Assembly (NCBI RefSeq): GCF_003570725.1
Contig: NZ_QWVS01000003.1
Location: forward strand, 62,001-126,000
DNA from: Peribacillus asahii
GTDB taxonomy: Bacteria > Bacillota > Bacilli > Bacillales > DSM-1321
Length of the DNA: 64,000 bases
Direction of reading: 5' to 3'
A program made the position numbers and the translations under genes. The notes beneath the pieces were generated by a model, which had not been told where the DNA came from, did no database searches, and saw nothing but the letters and a program-made list of their open reading frames with translations. This document shows, one piece after another, positions 1 to 10,200 of this stretch (its first letter is position 1; every line of letters starts with the position of its first letter).

Positions 1-438
1 AAAGTCAATGATCATACGACAGAACTCATTCGCTCTAAGCTTGATAATGTTCAGCAATTATGGGACCATGAAATGAAAGTTCTCGATCCCCTTGAGGCGC
101 CGCTCGAAGGAGAAGATTTAGTGGGCGTTCTGCTTGTCTATCCCGATAAAGAACGCTATATGTATAATGTTACGGATAATCATTCTATTTATAGTAAATA
201 CAAAACAAACGCTACCTATTTTCAAGTAGCTTGTGGCATCTATTCTGCTTTAACCGTTCTTTTATTAGATTCCATCCCAAAAGGGGTTTATTATGTAGAT
301 GAGCTGCTATTAAAAACCAATAATCAGTATGGACAATATTTACAATACTACATGCCAACATTTGTTACAGGGGAAAATAACCAAACGGGCGGTTTGCTAT
401 TACAAAGAATGAAAAGAATAAATAAACCTCAGCCGTAA
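1..438 (+). CDS. 3' end of a saccharopine dehydrogenase / homospermidine synthase-like protein (partial)
   Basis: The frame is open from the first base of the window, so the gene starts upstream and only its last 145 codons are visible; the ATG at 73 is internal. The tail holds a patch reading YMYNVTDNHSIYSKYKTNAT followed by a hydrophobic helix and GVYYVDELL. This resembles the C-terminal domain of saccharopine-dehydrogenase-fold enzymes such as carboxynorspermidine dehydrogenase or homospermidine synthase, which reduce an imine formed between an amine and an aldehyde. The NAD(P)-binding half that would confirm this lies outside the window, so the family name is tentative. A strong terminator follows within 10 bases, making it a last or single gene. 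Confidence 0.5.
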   Translation, partial: KVNDHTTELIRSKLDNVQQLWDHEMKVLDPLEAPLEGEDLVGVLLVYPDKERYMYNVTDNHSIYSKYKTNATYFQVACGIYSALTVLLLDSIPKGVYYVDELLLKTNNQYGQYLQYYMPTFVTGENNQTGGLLLQRMKRINKPQP

Positions 439-446
439 TATAAGAC

Positions 447-480
447 AAGCTCTCTGGCCTTTTTGCAGAGAGCTTTTTTT
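447..480 (+). terminator. Intrinsic terminator of the first gene
   Basis: Perfect 10-bp stem (447-456 with 466-475, arm AAGCTCTCTG) and a T tract ending at 480. Confidence 0.9.
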
Positions 481-788
481 CTATTGATGTCCCATTAAAA
501 AATATTAAGACCAAACAGCGTGATTTTGTTCATCTGCTGGCCCCAATTGTTAATTGCGTAATAATGCATGATATACCTCTCTTCTTTACTTTTCCATACG
601 ATATGCACTCCGAAAAAATATATGATTACCCATTAAAAGTAAAAATTGTCATATATATCATTGTTTCGATTGTTACAAAATGACCATATTCGACATCTTT
701 TTGTAATAAAAATAGTATTCCTGTGAAACACCGCTGTCATATTAAGCTGTTATTCTAAGAGTACGATTTAAAACAAAGGAGATTATTT
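481..788 (+). other. Intergenic region upstream of the LysM-3D gene
   Basis: AT-rich, with no open frame that has a ribosome binding site. It should hold the promoter of the wall-protein gene; I could not find a convincing -35/-10 pair. The related YocH gene is controlled by WalR (TGTWAH-N5-TGTWAH). I found TGT-rich stretches at about 660-705 but no pair with the required five-base spacing, so no site is called. Confidence 0.4.
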
Positions 789-1328
789 ATGAAAAAAACA
801 CTAATTACGATGATAACAGCTTGTTTTCTAGTATTTGGGTTTTCCGGAGTTTCATCGGCCGCTAGTACATACACTGTAAAAAAAGGCGACACATTATGGC
901 TTATTGCAGATAAACATAACGTAACCGTGAAACAGCTTAAAAGCTGGAATGGTCTTAAAAATAATACAATTAAACCTAAACAAGTTTTAAAAGTTAAAAA
1001 AACTACGACAGTTAAAAAAGCATCTACATCAAAAAGCTATAAAACATACACTGTGAAAGCAACAGCTTATACAGCTAATTGTAAAAATTGCAGCGGTATT
1101 ACCGCAACAGGACTGAACTTAAAGAAAAATCCGAACGTGAAAGCAATTTCCGTTGATCCAAAGTTGATTCCACTTGGATCGAAAGTATATGTGGAAGGTT
1201 ATGGAACGGCGATTGCAGCTGATACAGGTGGAGCTATGAAAGGAAAGAAGATTGATGTTTTCATGTCTTCTAAATCTAAAGCTCTTAAGTGGGGCGTAAA
1301 AACTGTTAAAATCAAAGTATATCAATAA
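789..1328 (+). CDS. Secreted LysM and 3D-domain cell wall protein (YocH-like)
   Basis: 179 residues: a Sec signal peptide (about 1-24, positive MKK start, hydrophobic core, cleavage near SSAAS), one LysM peptidoglycan-binding repeat (about 27-70, [20 protein letters not shown]), a Lys/Thr linker, and a C-terminal 3D domain (about 90-178) with the family's conserved aspartates at SVDP, AADTGG and IDVF. This lytic-transglycosylase-like beta barrel is found in Sps/Rpf-type stationary-phase proteins and in B. subtilis YocH. The protein is exported and is expected to cleave or bind peptidoglycan during growth or stationary survival. Start is set by AAAGGAG at 775-781. It has a single LysM, fewer than YocH. 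Monocistronic, flanked by terminators. Confidence 0.88.
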   Translation: MKKTLITMITACFLVFGFSGVSSAASTYTVKKGDTLWLIADKHNVTVKQLKSWNGLKNNTIKPKQVLKVKKTTTVKKASTSKSYKTYTVKATAYTANCKNCSGITATGLNLKKNPNVKAISVDPKLIPLGSKVYVEGYGTAIAADTGGAMKGKKIDVFMSSKSKALKWGVKTVKIKVYQ

Positions 1329-1336
1329 TTATACAG

Positions 1337-1375
1337 AACCGAATCGTGAACAATGTCGTTCCGATTCGGTTTTTT
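1337..1375 (+). terminator. Intrinsic terminator
   Basis: 10-bp stem AACCGAATCG (1337-1346) with 1362-1371, followed by a T run. Confidence 0.9.
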
Positions 1376-1513
1376 GTTGCACGAAAGAGCAATATTCGAC
1401 TAGTATAGTCTCCCTTCTCTATTATCCACTTCTCCTCTAGAAATCTTGCATTCCTTTTACTCCTCCAAAAAATCCAAATGTTAGGAAAATTGTGTTATCT
1501 CTTTCTGGATATG

Positions 1514-1522
1514 TGATATGAT
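1514..1522 (+). promoter_or_regulatory. Extended -10 promoter of panE
   Basis: TGATATGAT is a TGn extended -10 element. It places transcription start near 1529, upstream of the TTG start at 1554 and downstream of the ATG at 1518, which therefore cannot be the start codon. The -35 is weak. Confidence 0.55.
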
Positions 1523-1553
1523 TTACATAATACTAATAGGAGAGGTGTTTATT

Positions 1554-2465
1554 TTGAAGATTGTTATTGTAGGCGCAGGAGCAGTTGGAGCCTATTTTGG
1601 AGCTCGTCTTGAAGAAGCTGGCCAGCACGTTACATTTCTCGTTCGTAAAACTCGCGCTCGCCAATTAGAAGAAGAAGGTTTACATATTACAAGTCCACAT
1701 GGGAATTATCTATTTAATCAGCTAAATCTAGTTGAAGATGCTACTCAAATTGAACATGCCGATTTAGTTATTCTGTCTGTAAAAGGCTACCATCTAGAAG
1801 GTACCCTGCCCGCTTTACGAACGCTTGTCGAACGTGGAGCTAAAATCCTGCCGCTTTTAAATGGATTAGAGCATATCCCTATTCTTCAAGAGCAATTGGG
1901 AGAAGAAGCTGTACTTGGAGGGTTCGCTTATATTATCACAACCTTAAACGAGAAAGGTCATGTGATTCATTCCAGCCAAAATCACGACTTAATATTTGGC
2001 CCTTTACACCCTTCACAAACAGGTTTTTGTGAAGAGCTCGAACAAGTGATGAGCACAGCTGTAATCGATGCTCGTCAATCTAAACAAATCTTGATGAGAA
2101 TGTGGAATAAATATATGTTCATTACAGCTTTTTCAGGCGTAACAACCGCCGCAAATCTACCAATTGGTACAATCCGGCAATCTCCTTCCACTTTCAACTT
2201 ATTGCATAAAGCGCTGATTGAGATGAAAAACCTAGCTAATGCCTATCACGTTTCAATTAGTGAAGAGCAATTAAATCAGGCTGTCACTAATTTACAAACG
2301 TTACCACACGAATCTACTTCCTCGATGCACCAAGATCGTCGAAAGGGTTTAACATTAGAAGTCGAACATTTACAAGGCGGCGCTTTACGATTAGCCAATA
2401 AAGCTGGGATTCAATTGCCTGTTATCGAAACTCTTTATGGACTTATTAAACCTTTTGAACAGTAG
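1554..2465 (+). CDS. panE: 2-dehydropantoate 2-reductase family protein
   Basis: 303 residues starting at TTG 1554 (AGGAGAGG at 1538-1545; upstream in-frame codons lie in the promoter). The ApbA/PanE N-terminal Rossmann domain opens with KIVIVGAGAVGAYFGARL (GxGxxG), followed by the family's LVILSVKGY and LLNGLEHI stretches. The C-terminal helical domain (about 170-300) carries the conserved RMWNKYMFITAFSGVTT segment, whose lysine is the expected general acid. The family reduces ketopantoate to pantoate with NADPH in coenzyme A synthesis. Bacilli often encode two or three paralogues, so this copy may act on another 2-keto substrate. Monocistronic, no pantothenate genes alongside. Confidence 0.82.
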   Translation: MKIVIVGAGAVGAYFGARLEEAGQHVTFLVRKTRARQLEEEGLHITSPHGNYLFNQLNLVEDATQIEHADLVILSVKGYHLEGTLPALRTLVERGAKILPLLNGLEHIPILQEQLGEEAVLGGFAYIITTLNEKGHVIHSSQNHDLIFGPLHPSQTGFCEELEQVMSTAVIDARQSKQILMRMWNKYMFITAFSGVTTAANLPIGTIRQSPSTFNLLHKALIEMKNLANAYHVSISEEQLNQAVTNLQTLPHESTSSMHQDRRKGLTLEVEHLQGGALRLANKAGIQLPVIETLYGLIKPFEQ

Positions 2466-2470
2466 CATCC

Positions 2471-2501
2471 AAAAGCTATCCTTCTATTAGGATAGCTTTT
2501 T
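2471..2501 (+). terminator. Intrinsic terminator of panE
   Basis: Stem AAAAGCTATCC (2471-2481) with GGATAGCTTTT (2490-2500). Confidence 0.9.
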
Positions 2502-2642
2502 CATACCCTCTTAAATAACCATTTAAATCCAGAACAAAAAGACCAAAAAGAACAATATCACCAAAAAAAATATCATTCTCCTTCACCTGTTACAATGTAG
2601 ACAGTTGTAATGAACCTATTATATAACAAAGGAGAATGCATC

Positions 2643-3902
2643 TTGAAAATTCTAAAAAATTTAACAGTTCAAGTTGTACTTGGTATCGTTCTCGGTATTG
2701 CAGTTGGACACTTCTTCCCGACTTTTGGTACTGAATTGAAAGTATTAGCTGACTGGTTTATTAAATTAATTAAAATGGTTATTGCTCCAATCATCTTCTT
2801 TACCGTTGTAATCGGAATCGGCGGCATGGGTGATATGAAAAAGATTGGTCGAATCGGCGGAAAAGCTTTATTGTATTTTGAAATCGTTTCCACGATTGCT
2901 CTTGCTATTGGAATTATCGTTGTAAACGTGTGGGGTCCTGGTAAAGGATTTAATATGAGCGCTGCAGACAACGCTAGTGCTGATGTTTCTCAATACACAA
3001 CAGCAGCTGCAGAATCAGAACATGGAGCAATTGCCTTTATTTCAAGTATTATTCCTGAGAACGCAGTTGCCGCAATGGCTGGTGGTCAATTGCTGCCAAT
3101 CTTGTTATTTGCTATTCTATTCGGTCTTTCTCTTGCTGGACTAGGTGAGAAAGGAAAACCGGTTGTTACGTTATTCCAACAATTAGCTGATATTTTCTTC
3201 GGCATTGTAGGTATGGTAATGAAAATATCTCCACTTGCAGCATTTGGTGCAATGGCGTACACAATTGGTAATTTCGGTCTTGGTTCACTTAGTTCATTAG
3301 CTCAATTAATGGGTGCCGTTTACCTAACAATGTTCCTATTTATCGTCTTTGTTCTAGGTTCTATTGCAAAAGCATTCGGCTTTAACATTTTCAAATTTAT
3401 CGCTTACATCAAACATGAAATTTTACTTGTAGTCGGAACATCATCATCTGAGTCCGCTCTTCCTAGTATGATGAATAAGCTTGAAAATTACGGTTGTTCA
3501 AAATCCGTTGTTGGATTAGTTGTACCTACTGGATACTCGTTCAACCTTGATGGTACATCTATCTATCTATCAATGGCTGCTATCTTTATTGCACAAGCCT
3601 ACGGAGTTGATTTAACAATCTGGCAAGAAATCACTCTACTTGGGATCTTAATGCTAACATCTAAAGGTGCTGCAGGTGTTACAGGTTCTGGTTTCATCAC
3701 ACTTGCCGCTACATTAGCCGCATTCCCAATGATTCCTGTTGAAGGTATAGCTCTTCTATTAGGTGTAGACCGCTTCATGTCAGAAGCACGTGCGGTTACA
3801 AACTTAATCGGTAACGGTGTTGCAACAGTTGTTATCTCTAAATCAGAAAAAGAATTTGATGCTAACAAAGCAACAAACGTAAAGGCAGACACAGCTGCCT
3901 AA
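2643..3902 (+). CDS. dctP: C4-dicarboxylate:cation symporter (DctA/DctP, DAACS family)
   Basis: 419 residues starting at TTG 2643, set by AAAGGAG at 2629-2635; the ATG at 2610 lacks a ribosome binding site. Eight transmembrane segments and two re-entrant hairpins of the glutamate/dicarboxylate carrier fold are recognisable. The serine-rich hairpin is GTSSSESALPSMMNKLE and the seventh helix carries GYSFNLDGTSIYL, both of the DctA type rather than GltP. It should take up succinate, fumarate and malate with protons or sodium. In B. subtilis dctP is controlled by a DctSR pair encoded next to it; no such pair is present here. The following gene is succinate-semialdehyde dehydrogenase, so both ends feed the succinate node, although a terminator separates them. 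Confidence 0.9.
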   Translation: MKILKNLTVQVVLGIVLGIAVGHFFPTFGTELKVLADWFIKLIKMVIAPIIFFTVVIGIGGMGDMKKIGRIGGKALLYFEIVSTIALAIGIIVVNVWGPGKGFNMSAADNASADVSQYTTAAAESEHGAIAFISSIIPENAVAAMAGGQLLPILLFAILFGLSLAGLGEKGKPVVTLFQQLADIFFGIVGMVMKISPLAAFGAMAYTIGNFGLGSLSSLAQLMGAVYLTMFLFIVFVLGSIAKAFGFNIFKFIAYIKHEILLVVGTSSSESALPSMMNKLENYGCSKSVVGLVVPTGYSFNLDGTSIYLSMAAIFIAQAYGVDLTIWQEITLLGILMLTSKGAAGVTGSGFITLAATLAAFPMIPVEGIALLLGVDRFMSEARAVTNLIGNGVATVVISKSEKEFDANKATNVKADTAA

Positions 3903-3913
3903 ATATCATCTCA

Positions 3914-3949
3914 AAACAGCTGCCCTTTTTAAGGGGCAGCTGTTTATTT
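3914..3949 (+). terminator. Intrinsic terminator of dctP
   Basis: 12-bp stem AAACAGCTGCCC (3914-3925) with 3934-3945, then a short T-rich tail. Confidence 0.85.
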
Positions 3950-4055
3950 GTTCTGATAAGCCTTCTTTGTTTAATAGATTCTTCATTATATATATAATAG
4001 ATAATAACTAGCATGTTTTACTATACATAACCATATATAAAGGGAGGTTTTTCAT

Positions 4056-5474
4056 ATGAAGCAATATGATTTATACATCAATGGAGAATGGTCTGATTTT
4101 GGACTCGAACGCACGGATGTAACAAACCCCGCGACGAATGAAGTCATTGCTACTATACCTATCGGCGGGGCCAATGAAGCTAAAAAAGCTACCGATGCGG
4201 CTTATGAAGCACTTAAAAGCTGGTCTGCTCTCTCAGTCTATGAACGTGCTGATTTGATCTGGAAATGGTATCACTTAATTGATACTAATAAAGAAGAAAT
4301 TGCAAAGATTATGACAGAGGAACAAGGGAAACCATTAAAAGAGGCTATCGGCGAAATGACCTATGCAAACGGCTTTCTCTCTTGGTTTGCAGAAGAAGGA
4401 AAACGCGTATATGGAGAAATGATTCCAGCGACACAATCGAATAAACGCCTATTCGTCTCCAAGCAGCCTGTAGGTGTAGTTGCTGTCATCACGCCATGGA
4501 ATTTCCCAGCAGCTATGATTACACGTAAAGTGGCACCAGCACTCGTCGTTGGCTGTACAGTTGTCATCAAACCAGCCAACCTAACACCTATTACCGCTCT
4601 AAAAATTGTCGAACTTGCAGAGCAAGCTGGGATTCCGAAAGGAGTCATCAACCTTGTCACTGGCAAGTCATCCGAAATTGGCGACACATGGCTTCAAGAC
4701 CCTCGCGTTCGCAAATTGACGTTTACTGGGTCTACCGAAGTAGGAAAAACATTAATGAAGGGCTCTGCCGAAACCGTTAAAAAAATTTCCTTGGAACTGG
4801 GTGGACACGCCCCTTCTATCGTCTTAGAAGATGCAGATTTAGAAAAAGCTGTGAATGGTGTAATTAGCTCTAAATTCCGGAACGCTGGTCAAACATGCGT
4901 CTGCTCGAACCGAATATACGTACATGAATCGATTTACAATCAGTTCATCGAAACATTTGTTGCTAAAGTAAAAGAGTTAAAGGTAGGAAATGGTCTTGAA
5001 CAAGGGGTCGATATTGGTCCACTCATCGACCAGCACGCAGTTGATAAAGTATTAGCTCATATTGAGGATGCTGTTCGTCGTGGCGCTAAGCTTGAAACAG
5101 GCGGAAAAGTAGTGAATGGTCTATTTTTAGAACCGACTGTTCTTTCAAACACCGATGACAGTATGCTCTGTATGACAGAAGAAACATTTGGTCCGCTTGC
5201 ACCGATCACTTCCTTTAAAACGGAAGAAGAAGTCATTGAACGGGCGAACAGCTCCATCTATGGGTTAGCAGCCTACGTATTTACTGAAAACATTAGCCGC
5301 GGCATCCGTGTTGTTGAAGCGCTGGAATTCGGTATTGTTGGTTTAAATGATGGTCTACCGTCCACTCCTCAAGCCCCATTCGGCGGGTTTAAACAAAGTG
5401 GACTAGGCCGCGAAGGCGGACACCAAGGTATTGAAGAGTTTTTAGAAACAAAATATATTTCACTCGGATTATAA
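4056..5474 (+). CDS. gabD: Succinate-semialdehyde dehydrogenase (NAD(P)+)
   Basis: 472 residues, ALDH superfamily, with AAAGGGAGG ahead of ATG 4056. Motifs in order: VAVITPWNFPAAM (coenzyme and oxyanion loop), FTGSTEVGK (cofactor site), LELGGHAPSIV (general-base glutamate) and NAGQTCVCSNRIYV, with the catalytic cysteine at residue 281 and a second cysteine at 283. The paired CVC and GHAP patterns are those of GabD-type enzymes, which oxidise succinic semialdehyde to succinate in GABA breakdown. No gabT or gabR is adjacent. It might also accept glutarate semialdehyde, as several homologues do. Confidence 0.88.
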   Translation: MKQYDLYINGEWSDFGLERTDVTNPATNEVIATIPIGGANEAKKATDAAYEALKSWSALSVYERADLIWKWYHLIDTNKEEIAKIMTEEQGKPLKEAIGEMTYANGFLSWFAEEGKRVYGEMIPATQSNKRLFVSKQPVGVVAVITPWNFPAAMITRKVAPALVVGCTVVIKPANLTPITALKIVELAEQAGIPKGVINLVTGKSSEIGDTWLQDPRVRKLTFTGSTEVGKTLMKGSAETVKKISLELGGHAPSIVLEDADLEKAVNGVISSKFRNAGQTCVCSNRIYVHESIYNQFIETFVAKVKELKVGNGLEQGVDIGPLIDQHAVDKVLAHIEDAVRRGAKLETGGKVVNGLFLEPTVLSNTDDSMLCMTEETFGPLAPITSFKTEEEVIERANSSIYGLAAYVFTENISRGIRVVEALEFGIVGLNDGLPSTPQAPFGGFKQSGLGREGGHQGIEEFLETKYISLGL

Positions 5475-5501
5475 ATACAAGAACATTCAGCTTATATCTG
5501 A

Positions 5502-5538
5502 AATAACAGCCTATTAACTAGTTAGGCTGTTATTTTTT
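5502..5538. terminator. Bidirectional terminator between convergent genes
   Basis: 12-bp perfect stem AATAACAGCCTA (5502-5513) with 5523-5534. The loop contains the stop codon of the - strand gene (5514-5516), so the hairpin overlaps the end of its coding sequence. T tract on the + strand; A-rich enough to act on both. Confidence 0.85.
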
Positions 5539-6455
5539 ATGCTTAATAACGTTTGCTTAATTCCTTCTTCATATGGCGTTCTTGGTGCAGGACCAATTTC
5601 TCGTTCATATTTATCACCATTTAACACGACAGGCTCTTCGTTTAAATAATACATTTCTACATACTCTCTCATAAAAGAATCAAATACCCCTATGAATCGA
5701 ATCATATTTTTACTGACAGTGGAGACCTTTTTGTTATACCCTGTAACCTGCTTAGCAATCTTAATAATGTCTGTTCCTGTAATTGTCCCTGCCCCCGGGA
5801 TATTCCAGCTCTCCCCATCAAAGCGATTTTGAAACGCTAATTCAACAATTGCTTTTGCTCCATCTGGTGTATAAATAAATTCTCTGGCTAACATTTGATT
5901 GCCTATATACCTCGCTTTTTTATTCTGAATCATTGCTTGAAATGTATAATTAAGCAATGTACTTCCAGCGTTCGGTCCATAAAAATCTGGAAGATGCGTA
6001 ATCAGAAGTGGTACACGTGACTGTTTCGCCATCTGCTCTAACTGTAAACGAATCTTCCCTTTTTTCGTATGTGGTTTTTTCTTTACTTCCTCTGTAACAG
6101 GAACGCCATAACTCCTTCCATATGCATAAATATTATCTATCATCACAAGCTTCGTTCCTGTTCTCTTTACCGCCTCTAAAATATTAGTTAGTAATATCGG
6201 CTGCTTTTCTTGCCATTCTGGATAAGGGATATTAATAGCATGGAATACAACATCTACACCTTCTGCAGCCTTCTCTACATCATCTTGTTGAAATACATCG
6301 CCGATTGTTATCTTCACTGGCTGATTTCCGAATAGCTTATTTAACTGATCCCCACTTCGGGCAAAGGCAGTTACTTCGACTCCTCTATTCACTAATTCAT
6401 AAACCACTGCACTTCCTATACTTCCCGTCGCGCCCAATACAAGTGCTTTTTTCAA
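5514..6455 (-). CDS. NAD(P)-dependent epimerase/dehydratase-like protein (atypical extended SDR)
   Basis: 313 residues with a TTG start (GGGAG at 6466-6470). The N-terminus ALVLGATGSIGSAVVYELV is a GxxGxxG Rossmann motif, followed by VEVTAFARS and ITIGDVFQQDDVEKA, which place the cofactor. The usual YxxxK pair is weak: residues near YAYGRSYG could serve. Such proteins are annotated as NAD-dependent epimerases or NmrA-like sensors; the substrate cannot be told from sequence. A perfect TetR-type operator lies 20 bases upstream of the start and an almost identical one precedes the neighbouring TetR gene, so that regulator probably represses this gene. A stem-loop separates the two, giving separate transcripts. 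Confidence 0.75.
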   Translation of the reverse strand: MKKALVLGATGSIGSAVVYELVNRGVEVTAFARSGDQLNKLFGNQPVKITIGDVFQQDDVEKAAEGVDVVFHAINIPYPEWQEKQPILLTNILEAVKRTGTKLVMIDNIYAYGRSYGVPVTEEVKKKPHTKKGKIRLQLEQMAKQSRVPLLITHLPDFYGPNAGSTLLNYTFQAMIQNKKARYIGNQMLAREFIYTPDGAKAIVELAFQNRFDGESWNIPGAGTITGTDIIKIAKQVTGYNKKVSTVSKNMIRFIGVFDSFMREYVEMYYLNEEPVVLNGDKYEREIGPAPRTPYEEGIKQTLLSIKNNSLTS

Positions 6456-6474
6456 GTGAATTCACTCCCTTTTA

Positions 6475-6497
6475 TTAATTAACCATCGGTCAATTAA
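6475..6497 (-). promoter_or_regulatory. Operator for the TetR regulator (epimerase gene)
   Basis: Inverted repeat with 10-bp arms, TTAATTAACC-ATC-GGTCAATTAA, one mismatched pair. It sits just upstream of the ribosome binding site and has the same core (TTRACC-N3-GGTYAA) as the site at 7134-7154. Confidence 0.65.
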
Positions 6498-6538
6498 TTG
6501 CTGAAAAAATTCGCCCTTAGGCGATTTTTTCAGCAATT
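6496..6538 (-). terminator. Terminator of the tetR gene
   Basis: Long stem (about 19 bp with one bulged T; 6496-6515 against 6520-6538) containing T-rich stretches, overlapping the stop codon of the tetR gene. Confidence 0.7.
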
Positions 6539-7121
6539 ATCCCTCTTCTTCTATACCAAGACCTTTTAGCATAAATCTGATATGAGTCTTTGCTACCCCT
6601 TCCACTTCCTCATATGTTTGCTCGTTACGACAATGAACGCTGACAAAGCCATGAACCGCTAAAAAAACAGACCAAATTGCTTGAGCGGTTACTCGTGAGC
6701 CACATAATGTTGACAAAGTTTGTGCAAATTGCTCATAGCTTTCCACTGGAGCCATTTGTAAATGCTGCTGGATATCACGGTTTCTTGTTAAAAACATCAG
6801 TTCATAATGATTCGGATAATCTAAACCAAATTGAATAAATCGTAACAAGATTTTCTTTACTTTCTCCGTGTTCGTCAGCTCTTCATTCATAATTTCGATT
6901 AATAAATGATTTAATAAAGAGAAATCCTTAGCGACAATTGCATAAAATAGTTCTGCTTTATTTTGAAAATGATAATAAAGCGCACCATGAGAATATTCTA
7001 ATGCCTGCGCGATTTTTCTCATAGATACATGCTGATAGCCCGATTGCGCAAATAAAGTTCTTGCAGTATCAATAATCATATCTCTTGTTAATTCTTGTTC
7101 AACAGATTTTCTAGGTGACAT
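6537..7121 (-). CDS. TetR/AcrR family transcriptional repressor
   Basis: 194 residues. The N-terminal TetR helix-turn-helix (about 12-60) reads RDMIIDTARTLFAQSGYQHV...MRKIAQALEYSHGALYYHF, the canonical DNA-binding signature. The C-terminal two-thirds is the helical ligand-binding and dimer domain with a WHG-like pattern. AAAGGAG precedes ATG 7121. The operator 16 bases upstream of its start and the matching one before the downstream epimerase gene indicate autoregulation plus control of that gene. The ligand is unknown. Confidence 0.85.
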   Translation of the reverse strand: MSPRKSVEQELTRDMIIDTARTLFAQSGYQHVSMRKIAQALEYSHGALYYHFQNKAELFYAIVAKDFSLLNHLLIEIMNEELTNTEKVKKILLRFIQFGLDYPNHYELMFLTRNRDIQQHLQMAPVESYEQFAQTLSTLCGSRVTAQAIWSVFLAVHGFVSVHCRNEQTYEEVEGVAKTHIRFMLKGLGIEEEG

Positions 7122-7133
7122 CTTTTACTCCTT

Positions 7134-7154
7134 TTATTGACCACTGGTTAATAA
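7134..7154 (-). promoter_or_regulatory. Autoregulatory TetR operator
   Basis: TTATTGACC-ACT-GGTTAATAA: 9-bp arms with one mismatch around a 3-bp centre, located directly upstream of the tetR start. Confidence 0.65.
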
Positions 7155-7238
7155 CTATTATATGCTTCCACTCCATATTTGTAAATAAAAGGAATAATAA
7201 AATTCAGCCTATTTCTTTATAAATGAAGAAACACTATA

Positions 7239-7275
7239 AAAGCGCGTACCGGAATGACCATCCGACACGCGCTTT
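7239..7275 (-). terminator. Terminator of swrC
   Basis: Stem AAAGCGCGT (7239-7247) with ACGCGCTTT (7267-7275), extended by an inner CGGA/TCCG pair. The T tail on the - strand is short. Confidence 0.75.
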
Positions 7276-7299
7276 ATGTTGTAAACCAAGCTTTTACGA

Positions 7300-10200
7300 T
7301 TAGTTTTCTTCTATTTCTTTACGGTTCTTCTTAAATAGTTTAGATAATACTTCATATACAATCGGTACGATAATTAACGTCAGCAACGTAGAACTTGCTA
7401 AACCGCCAATTACTGTAATACCTAATCCTTTTGAAATTAAACCGCTGCCACCAGAGCCAATTGCTAGTGGGATTAATGCGCCGATTGTTGCAATGGCTGT
7501 CATTAAGATTGGACGTAGACGTGTTGCTCCTGCTTCAAGGATAGCCGCACGCATCGACATACCCTCACGTTCCATATGAATGATTCGATCTACAAGTACG
7601 ATTGCGTTTGTTACAACGATACCAATTAACATGAGTAGACCCATCATTACTGATACAGAGATTGTTTCACCTGCAACTAATAAGCCTACAAATGAACCGA
7701 TTACTGCAAATGGTAATGAGAAAAGAATCACAAATGGCGCTAAACCTTCACCGAATGTGACAACTAAGATAAAGTATACAATTGCAATCGCTGCAATCAT
7801 TGCAAGACCTAGTTGTGTGAATGTCTCATTAATGTCAGCTGTTACACCAGCAACACCTAGTTCAACCCCATTTGGTAAGTCTAATTTATCAATCTCTTTA
7901 TCCACTTCAGCCGATACTTTTGAAATATCATCGCCTAAAATCGTACCAGATACTGTCGCATAGTATTCACCCTTACTACGAGAAAGCGTATTTAAAGCGA
8001 ACCCTTCTTCTACTTTTACGATTTCTGAAAGCTCTACTGTTTTTCCTGAAGCGGTTGGCACTTCTTTTTCAAGCATGTCATCAATGGATTTAGGTGCTGT
8101 TTTAGCTTCTTGTTGTACAATGACGTCTAACGTGTTTCCGTCTTTTTCAACTGTTGTTAATACATTTTGTTCCGTATGCGGACTTAACATCTGCACAATT
8201 TGACCTGTTGTTAAACCATATTGTAATAGTTCATCTTGTTCTACTTTGAATGTGAATTCTTTATAGCTTTCTTCTGCACTAGATGAAACATCTTTTAAGC
8301 CGTCATTCTTTGCTAATACTTTTTCTACCATTCCAACAGCTTCATTTAAATCATCTAAATCTTCACTGTAGAATGTGTAGCTAATTTCATTGCTCGAAAC
8401 AGAACTTGCTGTGAAGTTTTGACTCTTCCATTCACCTGTTTGACCAATATTAAATACATAGTCTTCAATTTCTGCTTTTACATCAGCGAAGTTTTCTGTG
8501 TCTGGATCAAAGATTAAATACATTAATCCACCGCCAGTTCCTCCCCCCATCATGGCCGCTGTTGAATCCGTACTATCTGTAATAGAAACTTGAACAATAT
8601 CAATTTCATCACGCTTAAGCATTTTTTCTTCCACGGCTGCCATATTGGCTAAAGTATCTTCTTCAAGTTCACCAGCTTTTGGTGTGTATGTTAAATACAT
8701 CACTTTCTCTTCTTCACTACCTAAGAAGCTAAAGCCAATAAGTGGTGTTAACATTAAACTTCCTACTAACATCACTATAGCAACTACAGAAGTAACAATT
8801 TTATGATTTAACGTCCATTCAAGAATCCCTTTATACGATTTTGAAAGTTTCCCTGGTTCTTTATGATGTCCTTCTGCTTTCTCACTATATAATTTTTTCT
8901 TAAATAAGAAGTGTGAAAGAGCTGGAACAATCGTAATCGCGACAATTAATGATGCTCCAAGCGCAAACGTCATTGTCAATGCGAATGGCGTGAATAACTC
9001 TCCAACCATACCACCTACAAAGATGAGTGGTGCAAATACTGCAACCGTTACTAATGTAGACGATAAGATCGGTTTAAACATTTCAATCGTTGCTTCACGA
9101 ACTAACGCACGTCCTGAAAGCTTCTCTTCTCTTAAATGCAAACGACGATAAATGTTTTCTACTACTACAATCGAGTCATCAATAACACGACCAATCGCGA
9201 CCGTAATCGCACCGAGCGTCATAATATTTAATGTAATGTCCATCCAGTTTAATAGTAATAATGCCATGAAAATTGAAACTGGAATGGAGACAATCGAAAT
9301 AATGGTTGATTTAAAGTCACGTAAGAATAGCAAAATGATTAAAACAGCAATTAAACCACCAAATACTGCTTTTTCAATCATTGTTGTAACAGATTCCTCG
9401 ATTGGAGCACCTTGGTCAAGTGTTATATCAACAACAAGTCCATCAATGCTCTTCTCTTCTTCTTTCATTAACTCTTTTACTTCATTAACAACTGTTACAG
9501 TGTTTGCATCTTGTGCTTTTACGATTTGAATCGCAATGGCTTCTTCACCATTCGTACGAGATACAGACTCTACTTTCCCAACTACTTTAATTTTTGCAAT
9601 GTCACCAAGCTCTACAACTGGTGATGGATTTGCAGCTGATGGTGTTACCGGAATTAACATTTTCTTTAACTCATTTGCTGTCATGAACTTCCCATCAATG
9701 GAAACGGCTTGTTCTGATTCTTCAAACTCAAATAGACCTAGCGATACGGCCATATCACTTGCTTGAATCATCTTTTCAACGTCTTCTTCTGTCACACCTA
9801 AAGAAGCCATTTTGTCTTCATCGTATGTTAATTCAACTTCCTCAATATGTTGACCGGTAACCGTCGCAGAAGCAACACCCTCAATTTTCTCAATCTTTGG
9901 TAACAAACTTTCTTCAACTGTCTTTGTTAATCCAACGATATCTTCTTCCGTGCTGCTTACACTTAATGCAACAACAGGCATCATATTCATACTAATCTTA
10001 GAAATTGATGGTTCTTCGACACTTTCAGGCAGTGACACTGTATCAAGCACAGCTTGGATTTCACGCTTTGCTTCATCCATATCTTTTTCATAATCATACT
10101 CTACCTGCAAACTTGCCATGTTAGAATATGAATTTGAGTAAATAGCTTTTACTCCTTCTAAGCTTTCAAGTGTTTTCTCTAATGGTATAGACACATCATC

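Noticed and set aside
661-705. WalR-type direct repeat upstream of the LysM-3D gene
   Set aside because: TGT-rich hexamers are present but never at the required five-base spacing.
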